Source of the DNA: Eopsaltria australis
Lineage: Eukaryota > Chordata > Aves > Passeriformes > Petroicidae
DNA: 64,000 nucleotides
Direction of reading: 5' to 3'
Assembly (NCBI GenBank): GCA_034509425.1
Contig: JAVTVJ010001218.1
Coordinates: 186,001 to 250,000, forward strand
In this document: positions 1-12,486 of the stretch, in pieces
Position numbering within the stretch: the stretch's first letter is position 1
Layout of the letters: the number at the start of each line of letters is the position of its first letter
The notes under the pieces: model-generated
Told to the model about the DNA's origin: nothing
What the model saw: only the letters and a program-made list of their open reading frames with translations
Databases searched by the model: none
Program-made: the position numbers and the translations under genes

Positions 1-275
1 TGGATTTGGTTTCTCTGTGAGGAGAAGCAGCACTGAGACACAATGGAGAATCCAGTGCTGGGGGTGCTCCATACCCAGTTAAACCTGGGGCTAATTCAGC
101 TGGGGGGGGAGGGGGCCTTTCCTGGTTACCCTGATTGTGTCCAATGAGTCACTTCAGCTCTAGCAGGGTTTCCACATTAAAACCACTGGCAGCACACCAT
201 CAAACCAAAGCACTGGGAGCTTCAGGGTTAAGCATTCCTGGCTGTCAGGGAAGCACCAAGGAGGAAAACATTGTT

Positions 276-357
276 TGATGATGATGATGGTAATAATAAT
301 AATAATAAAAATAATAATAATAGGAGGAAGAGGAGGTGGTGGAGAAGGAGGAGGAGT
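276..357. repeat. compound trinucleotide microsatellite (GAT)n-(TAA)n-(AGG)n
   Basis: Three adjacent triplet tracts follow each other: GAT repeats (about 277-290), TAA repeats with one A-rich interruption (291-322) and an imperfect AGG/TGG purine tract (323-356). In one frame they would read as runs of Asp, Asn and Arg, which produces a spurious open frame. A length-variable locus is likely. Confidence 0.9.
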
Positions 358-1154
358 TTAAAAAGGAAAAGTGCTGAAAATCCCAACACTTGGAACCATC
401 AAAGTGCAGTCAGACGTTCCAGTGCTCCCAGCCATGGGGATAAGCTGGCCAAAGAGATAAAGGAAGGTCCTCTCTCACTCCAAGCCCTGGTCCTGCAACT
501 GCAGCTTTATCCTCATCACACACATCCAGCCATCCATGAGCTCTCCGGGGCACAGACTTGCCTCCCATCATGCCTAAAACTGGTTAGGGAACAGTCACGG
601 CTCAAAAGACAAAAGCTTGGAGCATCAGCCTGGCTGTCACGCTCCTGGCTGGGAACAGCACCATGGGGGCATCAAAATCCAACACTCTCCAGAGTCCTTT
701 GGGGCTATTCTGGAACAAATCCTTGCAGGACTTGAAAAATAATGAGAAAAAAACCCCAAAGGATTAACTTCTAAGGGGAAAAAAAGATAATGTTTTGACC
801 AACCTTCCTTTGCTGATGGCAGATTGCTCAATGAAATGGGTTTGGACCAGCCCAAAAGACATGTCTGATAAGAAATATCACACTGGGAGCCTTGTCCCGG
901 GAGAGTGTAAGCAAATAAATCCCCAGGAGCCAGGGAGACAACAAGGCTGTCTCTGACCCAGCCCCCAGCCTTCCCCACCACCAGGGATGCTGCATTTGTC
1001 ATTTCTCTCCTGTGCATTCTGTAGGAGCCTCAGCTCCATTCTCTTTAGATGATATTTATATTTTTCTAATCTACTGGCTGTGATGGATGGGAAAGAGATT
1101 TCTCCCTGCAAAACCATTTACAATGGAAAAAAGCCATAAGCACAATATAGAACT

Positions 1155-1170
1155 TGTGTGTGTGTGTGTG
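1155..1170. repeat. (TG)8 microsatellite
   Basis: Eight uninterrupted TG units in otherwise unique sequence. Confidence 0.9.
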
Positions 1171-1820
1171 GTGCTTAAGACAAATAAACATTGCTCCCTT
1201 TTCTAAAACATCTCAACATCTTGTACAGGAAATATTAGATCTCAGTTGACTGGAAAATGAAACCAGCTTTATGTTCTCTTCCAAAGCCTCTTGTGATATT
1301 ACCAATATTTTTTTCCCCTGTCGAGAATAATGGCTTTTCTACAGGCCAGCAGATAGGAAAGTGCTTACAGAGATTTCCAGATGCAAAGACTTCCCTGAAT
1401 TACCTTGTCTTAATGTACTTCAGAGTTTGGAGCAAGTTCCTTGATGACTCTGGATAATCAGAGCCTGTGGAGAAAAGCCATGTTAAATCAATCACTCACT
1501 GCAAAAGTGGGAGAAGATGATGATAAAGGAATCCCGTGGGAGTCCACACAGGTCTTGGCAAGCTAGTTTAGGGCTGGTATAACAACAATAATCTTGTTCC
1601 CTGCAGGGCACACTAAAGGCAGAATGATCCAGGTTTGGGGTTTGGGTTGTTTTTAGAAAGTTCTCCCCTGGTGATGAAGGATGAAAGGAAATGGATCCCC
1701 CCAAGTGCAGCACAACCCCCTCGGTTCTGCCCATGCTGAAGCCAGATCTGGATGGGAAATGCAGAAATTTCCCCAACTTGCCCCTGATAAAAGAAATTTA
1801 ATTCTTGCTGAAAAACCGGG

Positions 1821-2400
1821 AGTCAGAGAATGGCCTGGATTAGAAGGGACATTAAAGTTCTTCTTATTTCATTCCCTGCCATGGGCAGGGACACCTTCCA
1901 CTGTCCCAGGCTGCTCCAAGCCCCAATGTCCAGCCTGGCCTTGGACACTGCCAGGGATCCAGAGGCAGTCACAGCTGCTCTGGGCACCCTGTGCCATGGC
2001 CTCAGCATTCCTCACAATTCCTTCCCAATGTCCCATCCAACCCTTCCCTCTGTCCATGGGAAACCATTCCCCCTTATCCTGTCCCTCCATCCTTTGTCCA
2101 AAGTCCCTCTCCAGTTCTCTTTTAGGCTCCCTTCAGGTCCTGGAAGGCCACAATTAGGTCTCCCTGGAGCCTTCTCTTCTTCAGGCTGAACAATCCCAAA
2201 TTTCCCAGCTTTTCCTCACAGCAGAGATGCTTCATCCCTGCAATCATTTCCCTGTCCTCTGGACTCACTCCAGCAGCTCCAGGTACATCCTGTGCTGGGA
2301 CCCTCGAGCTGGAGGCAGCTCTGCAGGTGGGGTCTCACCTGAGCGGGCAGAGGGGCAGAATCAGCTCCCTCAACTTCCTGCCCACGCTGCTTTTGAATCC
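1821..2400 (-). mobile_element. CR1 LINE fragment, 3' end
   Basis: The plus strand reads the reverse complement of a CR1 3' end: AGAATGG..TGGATTAGAAGGGACATTAAAG at the left edge, then the conserved blocks CCATGGGCAGGGACACCTTC, CTTGGACACTGCCAGGGAT, CTCTGGGCACCCTGTGCC, and at the far end the region matching the end of the RT ORF (GGTGGGGTCTCACCTGAGCG). It is therefore a minus-strand, 5'-truncated copy of about 580 bp. It has lost frame and cannot encode protein. The antisense strand gives several open frames of 60-160 codons that are repeat artefacts. Confidence 0.93.
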
Positions 2401-5400
2401 AAAAGAGTGTCCAAACCAATCCCAAACCAAAAGGATCAGCCAGAAAAGCAGCTCAGACTTTTTTCCTGACATCCTTCCTGCCCGTGCCAAAAAGCCTGGA
2501 AGATCAAAACCCCAATCCCAAACAAAGAGTCGCTATTTTTTCTTTTGTAAATTGAAGCCAGACAAGAAGTAGGAGCCCCACAAACCCAAAACCTTCTCAA
2601 AGCAAACACATCCTTTTTTTTTAAAATCACATTTTGATGAAAATCTAATTTTCAGCCACAGTAAGGTTTCAGTGGAAATGTTGGAATAACCCCACAGAGA
2701 AACCACTGTGCAAGGAGATGTTTCTGTTCCCTTTAGGATGGGAATTGCAAAACAAAGGGCATGAAAAAATCCTACGTTGTCACTACTTATCATTCCCAGT
2801 TAACAATATAAGATATATGATAGGAGCAAAACAATTTGGTGGCAGAACATCATAAATGAAGTCTGTTTTCCCTGGAAACTGCATAACCATTTGAATTAAT
2901 TTAATTTGAAATATCAAATTAAATTAAACTGTAGAATAATCCCCAAGGGGAAGCATATTTCATTTGCAATGTCTTCTGATAGAGTATTCTCTGCCAAAAG
3001 TTTTGCTATGCATCTGGCTTTGGATCTAAATTTATTACATTAGCTCTGGGAAGACTTTTAATAGAAAGTGAGATTAAAGGGGAAGAAAAAAAAAAAGGAA
3101 CTTCTGACGGGGAAAAAAAAGACCCCAAAGTTGATAAAGAGCAAAAAAAGTGCTGAACACGGATGGATCTGGGCTGCTGCAGCTCACCTGGCTCTGCTTG
3201 TGCTGCTTCCAAACTCCAATCCAACGGGAATGAGATGTGTCATTAAGCAAGTGGAGTGCTGAAATGTGTGTATCCATATGCACAAATGGGATGTCTTCAA
3301 AACTGCCTGACAGGCTCCGACATCTCCCGACTCTCGGCAGCCAGCGTAATAGCAACCCACGGGGGACAATCAGAGAGGGCCAGGAGATGATGAGTGGAGG
3401 AAGATTATGTGCTTTTAAATCAGCTCTGGAAGATGGAGTCAGGAAGGGAAGCACTTTCCTGGTCAGGTGGAGCCAGGCTGGGATTTTCATTTCCAAAGGA
3501 GAGTAAAGGGGAAGGAGAAAAAAAAGCAAAAATCAAACCTCTCCAGAACAACATCGTCTTATTAGTAATAGCTACCTTGCTTTTTAAATAATCTCCGAGA
3601 TAAATACAATCTAGGACAGATCTCAGAGACTCTTTGGTTCAACAGGTTGGGAGGAGGGAGGTGGTGACCCCATCAGTTTTCAAAATATAGGTCACACACA
3701 AAAGCAGCACTTACAAAATGAACGCTCTTGCTTTTCACGGCGAGAAATTGAAGAAAATTGCAGCCAGCAGACGCCTGTAGGTTGATGCAGTGGGAATAAT
3801 CTATTTCTTTCTTTCTTTTTTCTATTTTTTTATAGTTTCCCCTGCGAGCAAATACAGAGCAGCAGATGTTGGCATGGAAGAAGGGATTTGCTCTAAACAA
3901 ACAACCCACTCCCTCCACAAAAAGCTTTGTTCCAGACCAAAATCAAGCACAACCCCCTCACCCCATCCCCTTCTATAACACAAATGCTCAGGGGTCTCTC
4001 AATCAAAACAAAAAGCTTTCGGACTCGAACCACCAGCGCTTCAGTAACCTCCCAGTTTGTTTTAAATCTTGATTGGGAGAATTATCCTGACAAGAAAATT
4101 AGTGGAAAGTCAATAAACCTGTAGCCCGGAGACAGAGCAGGAGGAACTGGTGGAACTCATTCGCTCCCGCACGCGAAGGCGCCGCTGACGCGGGGCTGCC
4201 TGGGCTGGCAAAGTTCATTACGATTTTGCCCGTGAAGCCGTGAAGTGCAGGTAATCATATTTAAAGAGATAAGAAACACAAGGAGCGCGGGCCTGAGCTG
4301 CGACACAGAAATTCTCATTTATAGCAGTCACGGGTGGAAAATCAATAGCCACTTTTGGATGCAAAAGGAATGTCAGACTTGACAAAGCTTCTTTGGATTT
4401 TTCTAACCCCCTCCACATCTCCCCCCCCTGCTCTGCTACTACTTCAAAACCAAAAAACACAAGATTTGCATGCTCGCTGCATCCAAGGCTCCCCCCCAAC
4501 TTGGCTCACAATTCCTTGAGATTTTCTCTGGCAACAACCTCATTCCATCTATCCTTGTCAGAGTGCATCTTCCTCCCCGGTCCAAGCAAATTGTCTTCAT
4601 GCCACTAACTCGGATCCTCCTGCTTCCCTTCTGCGCTCACATCGGCGGATCCTGCTCCAGTGCCAGAGGGGAGTTTGTATTTACACAGGAATTGAGGAAG
4701 TCTGCTCCAAAAATGCATTTTGGGAAGAGGACAGATCATTATGCAGCTTCTTTTAATTCATTTATAAGGTGATAGGGAGGAGAATTGTGCATTTTTTCCC
4801 TTTGCCCTCTTTAAAATAATGAATTATTGGCAGCAAATGGTTCAACAAGCCCTGATGTTTATGAACTTCCCATGCTCAAGCCTCATTATTTATGAGCTGA
4901 TTCTTTCTGTAGCATTCCTGAGAAATGGGGGATGCAAACATATTCCAGCCTTTGGGTTGCTGGGATGATTCACTGTGGTATTACTGAGGGCCCCCTGCTC
5001 CCTCCTGCCTGGGATCCATTGGGACCAGGGTGATCAAACACAAGCAAGAAGGAGCTGTGACAGCTGAGAGAAACTTCTACGTACTTTGGGGACCAACTTC
5101 CCTAAAACCACCCATGACCTCCACAACCCCGACTGCTTGGGCTAAGATAGGACAGGGAATCCCGTCCTTGCAGCCCTGTAAATTGGGCAGAGCTCCTTCT
5201 GCTCCTACATGGGGGATTTTTACTTCCCCAAAGATCCTCCAAGGTGTGCTCCCAGCCTTGGTGACAGGAACTGCACAGTGGGGACTGGTGATCCTGTCTG
5301 TTCTCAGCAGGAAGGTGACACATGCAGCTTCCTTTTCCTCAGGGCTTGTCCTGATCCTTCAAGTGCAGGTGAGGAAAACAGAGTTTCCATCACATCCCTA

Positions 5401-5670
5401 CCTGAAAAAGAAGTATCCCCCTTCAGGCTTGCCCCTCTAGAACATGGAGCAACCAGGAGCAAGGCCTTGGGACGGCCAAGAACTGGATGTCATGTGGATG
5501 GGCTGACTTGGGCTCACCTCATCCAATTGTCATAGTTTGGAAGGGAGAGTTTGATCCAAGCACCTCTCTCAAGAAAAAGAAATCACCAGGCAGCTCCTTG
5601 ACTGAGTCCTGGAAGCTGTGACAGTCCTGGATTGAACTGGGTGAGCAGGGGGAACTCATCGGGAGCTGCA
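2401..5670. other. unique sequence, no gene seen
   Basis: No repeat family or exon was recognised apart from the perfect hairpin near 2.9 kb and poly-A runs near 3.09 and 3.11 kb. 2.8-3.0 kb and 4.7-4.9 kb are AT-rich, and 4.1-4.3 kb has several CpG-containing words. Open frames are under 160 codons with no recognisable domain. Confidence 0.55.
2896..2927. repeat. perfect 14-bp inverted repeat with 4-nt loop
   Basis: Arm TTAATTTAATTTGA at 2896-2909 is followed by AATA and by its exact reverse complement at 2914-2927. All bases are A/T except one G-C pair beside the loop. It lies in AT-rich unique DNA. It may simply be a cruciform-prone palindrome; no known element is recognised. Confidence 0.9.
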
Positions 5671-5942
5671 GTGACAGGACCGGGGGAATGGCTTCAGACT
5701 GAAAGAGAGTGGATTTAGATGGGATATTGGGAAGGAATTGTTCCCTGGGAGGGTGGGGAGGCCCTGGCACAGGGTGCCCAGAGAAGCTGTGGCTGCCCCT
5801 GGATCCCTGGGAGTGTCCAAGGCCAGGCTGGATGGGGCTTGGAGCAACCTGGGACAGTGGAAGGTGTCCCTGCCCATGGCAAGGGTGGAACTGGATGAGT
5901 TTTAAGGTCCCTTCCCACCCAAACAATTCCATGGTTCCATGA
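5671..5942 (+). mobile_element. CR1 LINE fragment, 3' end
   Basis: This is a sense-strand CR1 tail: TTTAGATGGGATATTGGGAA, GGCACAGGGTGCCCAGAGAA, GGATCCCTGGGAGTGTCC, ending AAGGTCCCTTCCCACCCAAA and ATTCCATGGTTCCATGA. The blocks are collinear with the other plus-oriented copies. It is 5'-truncated and contains no ORF of its own. The similarity may begin some tens of bases further left. Confidence 0.92.
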
Positions 5943-6829
5943 CCTACATTTGGAGGGAGACTCTGGTGTTTGTACGTCCCACACTGCACACTCCATTCCC
6001 GGCTCCGGAGCCTCCCCGAGCACCGGCAATCAAGCAGAAAAGTTCTGGGGCAAGCTGTGAAATCTCCGAAATGAAAATCAATTGCATCTCCATTTCACAG
6101 GGCCTAATGTGGCATTTACAACACAAACAATCGCTTCTGTTAGGGAGGGAAATTAAAAAGCTGTGCTACATAAAAGGGAACAATGTTTAAAGTTCTGCTG
6201 GAAATGAGCACTCGGATTGCAGATAATTACAGAGGGGTGCGGGCATGGAGCCCCTGCAGCACCGAGGGAGCCACAGCAGCCACAGCTCCACTGCCTCAGG
6301 GACAAAGCAAGGGGACTCAAAAACCAACACCAAAGCTGGTGGGGGTGCTTTGAGGGAGGCAGAGGATGGAGCTTCACTTCACAGGACAGCCAGGTTGCAG
6401 GAATAGCTCTCATCTCCAACAATCTCCACCAAGCTCCTCCTTTCCAGCTGGAGAGGAGCCTCCTGGAGCCAGAGAGGAGCCCAAGCCAGAGCTCTGAGTT
6501 AATTTTGCATCCCTAACACTCAGCAGGGTCAAACAGCCCTGGGATGCCGAAGTCCTGCCATTAATTTTCACCATGTCCTTTAACTTCAGCACAGCAGTGG
6601 GGCTTGTGAGCTAGCCCCAGCTGGACTGATCCTGCCATGGGAATGAATTTCAGCTGGGAAATGTGAGAGTGTTTGAACTGGGACAAGGGTGAAGTGCTGG
6701 AAGAGCATCTGGAGAGCGCTGTCTGGTGATGCCAACAAAGAATTGAATCAGCTGCAGCCCAAAGTCTGGTACCTCTGCAAACTCAGCCCTGAGCCGGGGA
6801 TGCCTGTGAGAGGAGAGGGCTGGATGTGC
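5943..6829. other. unique sequence, no gene seen
   Basis: Spacer between two oppositely oriented CR1 fragments. About 6.05-6.2 kb is AT-rich and low in repeats. Nothing else is recognised. Confidence 0.55.
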
Positions 6830-7125
6830 CACAGAATCATGGAATGGCTGGATGGGAAGGGACATTAAAACTCATCCAGTCCCACCCCTGCCATGGGCAG
6901 GGACACACTTTCCACTATCCCAGGCTGCTGCAAGCCCCACTCAACCTGGCCTTGGACACTCGCAGGGATGCAGCAGCCACAGCCTTTCTGGGCACCCTGT
7001 GCCAGGGCCTCCCCACCCTCACAGGGAATAATTTCTTCCCAATCCCAACCTAACCTTGCCCTGTCAGTGTGAAACCATCTCCCTGGTCCTGTCACTACCT
7101 GCCCATACAAAGAGTCCCTCTTGGG
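6830..7125 (-). mobile_element. CR1 LINE fragment, 3' end
   Basis: Left edge CACAGAATCATGGAATGG with GGAAGGGACATTAAAACTCA is the reverse complement of the CR1 tail. It continues through CCATGGGCAGGGACACACTT, CTTGGACACTCGCAGGGATG and GGGCACCCTGTGCCAGGGCC. It is about 295 bp, 5'-truncated and non-coding. Confidence 0.92.
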
Positions 7126-10100
7126 GCACCCCAGGACTGTGCCTGGGGAATCCTCACATCCACCTCCTGGGCGTGGGAGCCTTCCCAGCTCCAGCTGGAA
7201 ATAGATTCAGTGTATCTCCCCTCCTGCCATGACCACTTGGATTTTCCTTTGCCCAAAGCCCAGCAGGAGCTGTAGGACACTCAGAGAATCCCTGCACTCT
7301 GCTCAGCTCCAATGCAGCAGCAGCACCGCCCATGGAAGGGACTGGGATGAGGGTCCAGGTGGCAGCAGGGACAGGAAAACACCCCAAAAAGGACTTGGTG
7401 AGCCACCAGGTCCATTTTGTCTGCACAAGAGATGCCTGAGGAGAGTCCCAGGAATAATCTTCCAACACAGAAACAACCAGTGGCAGGAGGGAGGAAAGCT
7501 TCTCTCCTTGTCCACAGAAGATTGGATAAAAAATAATAAGCTTAAATTGCAGCAAGGAAATACTAAGAAAGACATTAGAAACAGCTTCTTGAAAAAGAAA
7601 AAAAATAAAAGTATAGCTTTGCACAGTCACAGTTGCTGTAGGTTCTTAAGCACCACTTAGACAAACCTAGTCCAGGTGTGATAACACTGTGAAAGTCCTG
7701 TCAGACGGGCTTGGTGATGCACTTGCTGCTCACTCAAACCATCCCCCTGCACAGCCATGGAAAACTTGGCATAAAAGGGCAGCCACTGGCAAAGGAACCA
7801 AACAAACAGCACAGGGTCCCCAGCTCTTTGATCCTGCTCCTCACCTGTGCCAGGTGTTCCTGAGCAAAGCTCCTCTGCCCAGGATTATGTTTGATCTGAA
7901 CATGGCAGAGACACCAGCGCTTTCCCCAAGCCTTTTTTCAGCCCTCTCCATGCACTGAAATCTCCTGATGCAAGAGGCCAGATCCTATTTTCCCTGGTTC
8001 AGGAAAAGAGATTTTGCAGGAGAAAGATCTTTCCCTGGCAGAAATGGCTCAAAAACCCAACAAACAAAACCACAAGGTCTTAATTCTCCTGTGAACGGGG
8101 AGTAGCTTTGGGGGAGGAATCATTCCATGGGATGCCTTGATTTACCTTGATCAGAACAATTTAGCAGACATTTCTTTCCAAAGAGCACTAATCACTTTTT
8201 TCCTCCTTCCTGTGCATAAAATAAGATTGAAACACACTGCACAAATTGCTTAGCACAGTCCCAAAAATGCTAATCAGCAGCAAACATCTAAATCACGGCT
8301 CGAGCCCCAGCCTGGTAAGGTAAGAAAACAGTGTCAGTGCATAGAGAACTATTATTTACTGGTGTCAGAAATAACTCTGGCATTTCCATAACTGTGAGCC
8401 TGCATGACAACTTCCTCCGGGAAACTGCTTCAGCTGCAGAAAAATCCATGACTTGAATGAATTGGGTAATTTTTTTATAAGGAGCAAGGAAATATGAACC
8501 GGGATACAAGCGCTTAACCTTCCAAGGGCTCTGTCAGCTGGTGATGGGGAGGAATGTTCTTTAATAAACAAACCAAGGTACTTTTCCGTGCCCTGCCTGG
8601 ACATGCCAATTCCTGCTGCATTATTAAATCCAAATGTGGATGGCAGCACCAGATAACGGAGCTGGTCAGGCTGTGATGGGTTTTAGGACAGCAGTGGTTC
8701 ACAGCAAGGACCACCCGTGGAAGCCTTGGGTGTCAATGGTCTCTCCTCCTCCCTGCTCTGTGAGTTGCCCTCCAGCTCTCCTCCTAAGGCATCCTACTCG
8801 TCTTTGGGACTTCAGCTGAGCCAGGATGGAAAATTATTACCCAAGCCAAAGGTCTGCCTGGCTGGTGGCTGCCCCTGCTCTGTCACCATCCCACTCCAGG
8901 CTCCAGCAGACCTTGGGAGCACTTCTCTTTGAAGCCACCACACCCAGAGGTGCCCTTCTACTCCACACCTCCCCTGTGACACATCCATGTCCCACAGGCA
9001 GATTCCTGCACGAAGAGCCCATCTAAACATCCCTCCTGCTAGTTAAAGCAGCATTTTAACTGTGGCTCCAGCCAGCCTCAGCAGCAGTGGGTGCATCTGC
9101 ACACCCCCGGCTCCAGCAGAGCCTTATCACCACTGCCAGCTGTTTTCCCCCTCCAACCTCAGCTTCTCCTATCTTTTGGGGAGCACACCCAGTTAACAGG
9201 GCACGTCAGGACTGTTTGCCTTGATTTTACGACCCTCTGGGCTGGCAACTCAAGTTAATACTTAGATTTATATTTTCCTGAGATAGTCCTGTTGAAAGGA
9301 AGGGGGGGAAAAAACCCCATCTTGATTTGCATTCCCTGGGGGAATACTGGCCAAGTTCATACAGATTTATGAGGGTGGGGGTAGATATTGACTTGATTTC
9401 TCCAAGGGCTGGGGTGGAGGAAGGGACACAGGGGACTCTTATCTTGCTCCCACTCTTATAAAGCCTGGGTAGACTCCACTGAAGCTTGCTAAGGATTTAC
9501 ACCACTACAACCAAGATTAAAATCTGGCCCTGACTCCAGTCAAATCAAGTGAGCTACTGAGGATTAGGGCACTGCTAATAACTAATTCTCACTGCAGCCA
9601 CCGAACAGATAAATCGAGTAATGAAAGCAGAGTGGATGGGAAAATGCTCCTGGGCTGTCTCCAGATCAGGGAAAGGCAGGAGTGCTACACATCCCCAGCA
9701 AAGGGAACAGAGGGAAATGATCAGCTCTGGCCACGGGAATCAGCTCCTTTGGCAGGGAGGAGGAGCAGGGCTTTGTGAGGAGGATGCACAGGGAGGGACC
9801 CAGGGCTCCCTTTCCTCCCAGCAGATAAAGCAACAAAGCCTTAGTAGGAGCTGGAATGAAAGGCTTTCTACACAAAGGTAAGGTAAGGGTGAGCCAAACC
9901 CTGCTTTTCTCTCTCAGAAACAAGAGCACCCTTAAACCTGCAGCTGAGCTTTCCTTGCAGTTACACTGCTGGAGCCGTGGCTTCCCTCTGCAGAGCTCGC
10001 AGGAGACAGCAGGGCCCCTGCTCCCCCACCTCACCACATCCGCAGCCCTGGAGGAAGGGGTGACTTTTCCCAGGCATTTCCCCACCCTCGGAGATCCCAG

Positions 10101-12486
10101 CCTGGTGGGGAGATGCTGGGGAGGCTGAGAGCACGAGCACTGCATGCCACCGCCTCGGCTTTCCAGCCTGCCCTCGTGGCACCCCTGGCTGCAGCCATCC
10201 CTGCATCCCCCATCTCCCTGCAAGGCCCTTGCTGCCTTTACCCTTTCCCAGGGAACAGCCGAGGTAAGGCTGTGCATATGCTCACTGATATTTCAAATCC
10301 TCCAATTAACGGGAAGATAATTCATGCATTTGAGCATTAAAAAGGTACTTAAGTCAGAATAAATTCCGCTTCATTGTTTTCCAAGATTCACTTCCCACTC
10401 CCAAAGCTGAAGGAAATTTAAGAGGCAAACACAACCTGCTCCTTGGTCCATCTCTCCCGGCCACCAGATCCACCATCACCCTGCTTTTGCCCACTAATGA
10501 ATTGCTTTGTAGAACCAGGTAATGTTATTCAGTTCAGTGTATTCCAACCTGAGGGTGCAGCCAGGGAAGGTTATTTTCAGCTAATTGTCCGGGAATGTCC
10601 CTCCACAGATCCAGCATCTGCATCCCTCCGTGCGAATTACGTGTGAAACTACAGAGGGGAGAGTTAAAAGCATCAGGAAGGAAGAAACAATCCTGTGTGC
10701 ATCACCTTGAAACAAAACAAACTCTTATTTCAAAGGCTAGCTGCTTTAATCTTCCTTATAATGGGTTTCCATGTTCCTACAGTTTAACAGGTTTGTGGCT
10801 TCTGCATTTAGCACTGGAATAAACAATGCTCTAGTAATTGCCAGGTCACTGGTATTTACTTGTCTTTTTAAAAACCCTCCCTGCACAGCTGCCTTGAGTG
10901 GGATAGACTGTAATTTTCTTTACTGTCTCCCACTAATGAAGGCAAGAGGGCAGGAGGACTAAGTCAGATGGTGGAAAACGAAGCCAAACAGCCTGGTTGA
11001 CTTTCAACATGATATTAAAATAAACTCCCACCTGTAGCAGATTAATTGGCCTGGTCTTTGGCAGCCTGACGGGAAATAAAGACCACTGCTCGAAACCCAG
11101 TGCATCATTGTTTTTAATTATAGCTGTTTTTCTCAGCTGGCCTGGTGAAAGATTATTTTCCCACATGAATGTTTCCTGTGCAATTCAGGATGAGCAGATA
11201 ACGGGGATGGGGCCAGTGCACAGCATGGGGAGGGAACAACAAACCAGGAGTGCTCCAGCAAGCTCCCAGAGCTGGGATTTGTTATATCCTTCAGTGGAAT
11301 GGGTGTCTGGGCCCCACACACCATCTCCCCCCAAAAAAACCAGGGGGTATTTTTATCTCCTTGCTGCTGTCATGGTGCAAAAGCCAGAGCCAGAAGCAGG
11401 GACAGCTCCTCACTCTGCAGGGACATGGGCAGTGCTGGGACTGAGGATGGGGCTGGCACAGGTGAGACATCACATCTCTGACCAAACAGAGCTGTGTTTG
11501 ATGAGTCCACAGGCACTTCCCAGTGTGGCCCCTTCCCAGCTCTTAGGAAAACCAGTTCATTTTCCCAACAGAAAAAAGCAGAAGCTGTCCTGTATCCCTG
11601 TATCGCCTCATCCTCCTCATTTCTACCCCGGAATCAAGTCAACACATTCCCTGGCTGCTCCTTTTAAAGTCCCCATATTCCTTGAATCTGAGTGGAATTC
11701 CTTGCCATTTTCTGGCTGTGAGTTGGTGCAAATGCTTATCTGTATCCTGAAGAAAAGCCAAACTGCATGGCACAGGTCACCCAGCAGACACAGGGAGAAG
11801 TCCCTGCTCCAGGCAGGGCATCACAAGAGTGTGCAGCTCTAAATTTAAGCTTTCTGCAAGTTGAGCTATTAATTACAGCTCTGGAGTGTTTCATGACAGT
11901 GCCTGTTCACTGCCTGTGCTCTGCCACGAGGCGCTGGAACAGCATCGGATAATTCATGGAGGGGAACAGGAACGGAGGTTTGCAGCTCACTGGGAAATTC
12001 ACTTCCATGGGAAAGTGCAGCAGAACATAATGGAGGCACTGAGGATTTCACATCCCTGTTTTATGCTCCAAGCTGGTGGGTCTGAAAAGAAAGGAATGCT
12101 TGGTCTGAAAACGAGCCATCAAATTTTGGCCAAAATTAGCAATATGTTCTTTCTTTGCTACACTCAAATGTTTGATGGAAAACAGACAGCTCCTGCTGAA
12201 AAGCCCATGCTAAAAAAACTCCTAACTTACTTTCTGTGGGAGAGGGGGAAAAAAAGAGAACACAATCTGCTATCAGCTCAACCATTATTAAAGGGAGAAA
12301 TCCTAATCCCATATGCTGCCGTTTACTCAACGATCTCCACCACATGTACACAGCGCCCTTACAGAGGAGACATGAGCAAAGAAACCCTAGAAAGAGAAAA
12401 CTGGTTCCCCTACAAACTGGTTTTGGTAACAGGAACTAAGCAGAGGAGATGCCAAGACCCTCCATCCTCACCCTGACCTGGACAAT
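7126..12486. other. 5.4 kb of unique sequence, no supported gene
   Basis: This is the longest repeat-poor stretch of the first half. Open frames reach 244 codons (plus, 11108-11842) and 203 codons (minus, 9666-10277). Both are rich in Pro, Ser, Cys and Trp, show no recognisable domain and overlap other open frames, which is what GC-rich non-coding DNA gives. 10.27-11.1 kb is AT-rich with TTAAT/ATTAA words and could include conserved regulatory sequence, but nothing specific can be named. Confidence 0.55.

Larger units (their letters stand above)
1..1820. other. unique sequence, no gene seen
   Basis: Mostly unique, moderately AT-rich DNA. Apart from the triplet-repeat block near 0.3 kb and a short TG run near 1.16 kb I recognise nothing. 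Open frames on both strands are short, and the longest plus-strand one begins inside the triplet repeats, so none is supported as coding. Confidence 0.6.

Noticed and set aside
271..735. 154-codon frame rich in Asp, Asn and Arg
   Set aside because: Generated by the GAT/TAA/AGG microsatellite at 276-357; no domain beyond it.
9666..10277. 203-codon minus-strand frame
   Set aside because: Cys/Arg/Ser/Pro-rich, with several competing frames over the same bases; no family recognised.
11108..11842. 244-codon plus-strand frame outside repeats
   Set aside because: Composition is that of GC-rich non-coding DNA, no domain or splice context, and overlapped by other frames on both strands.
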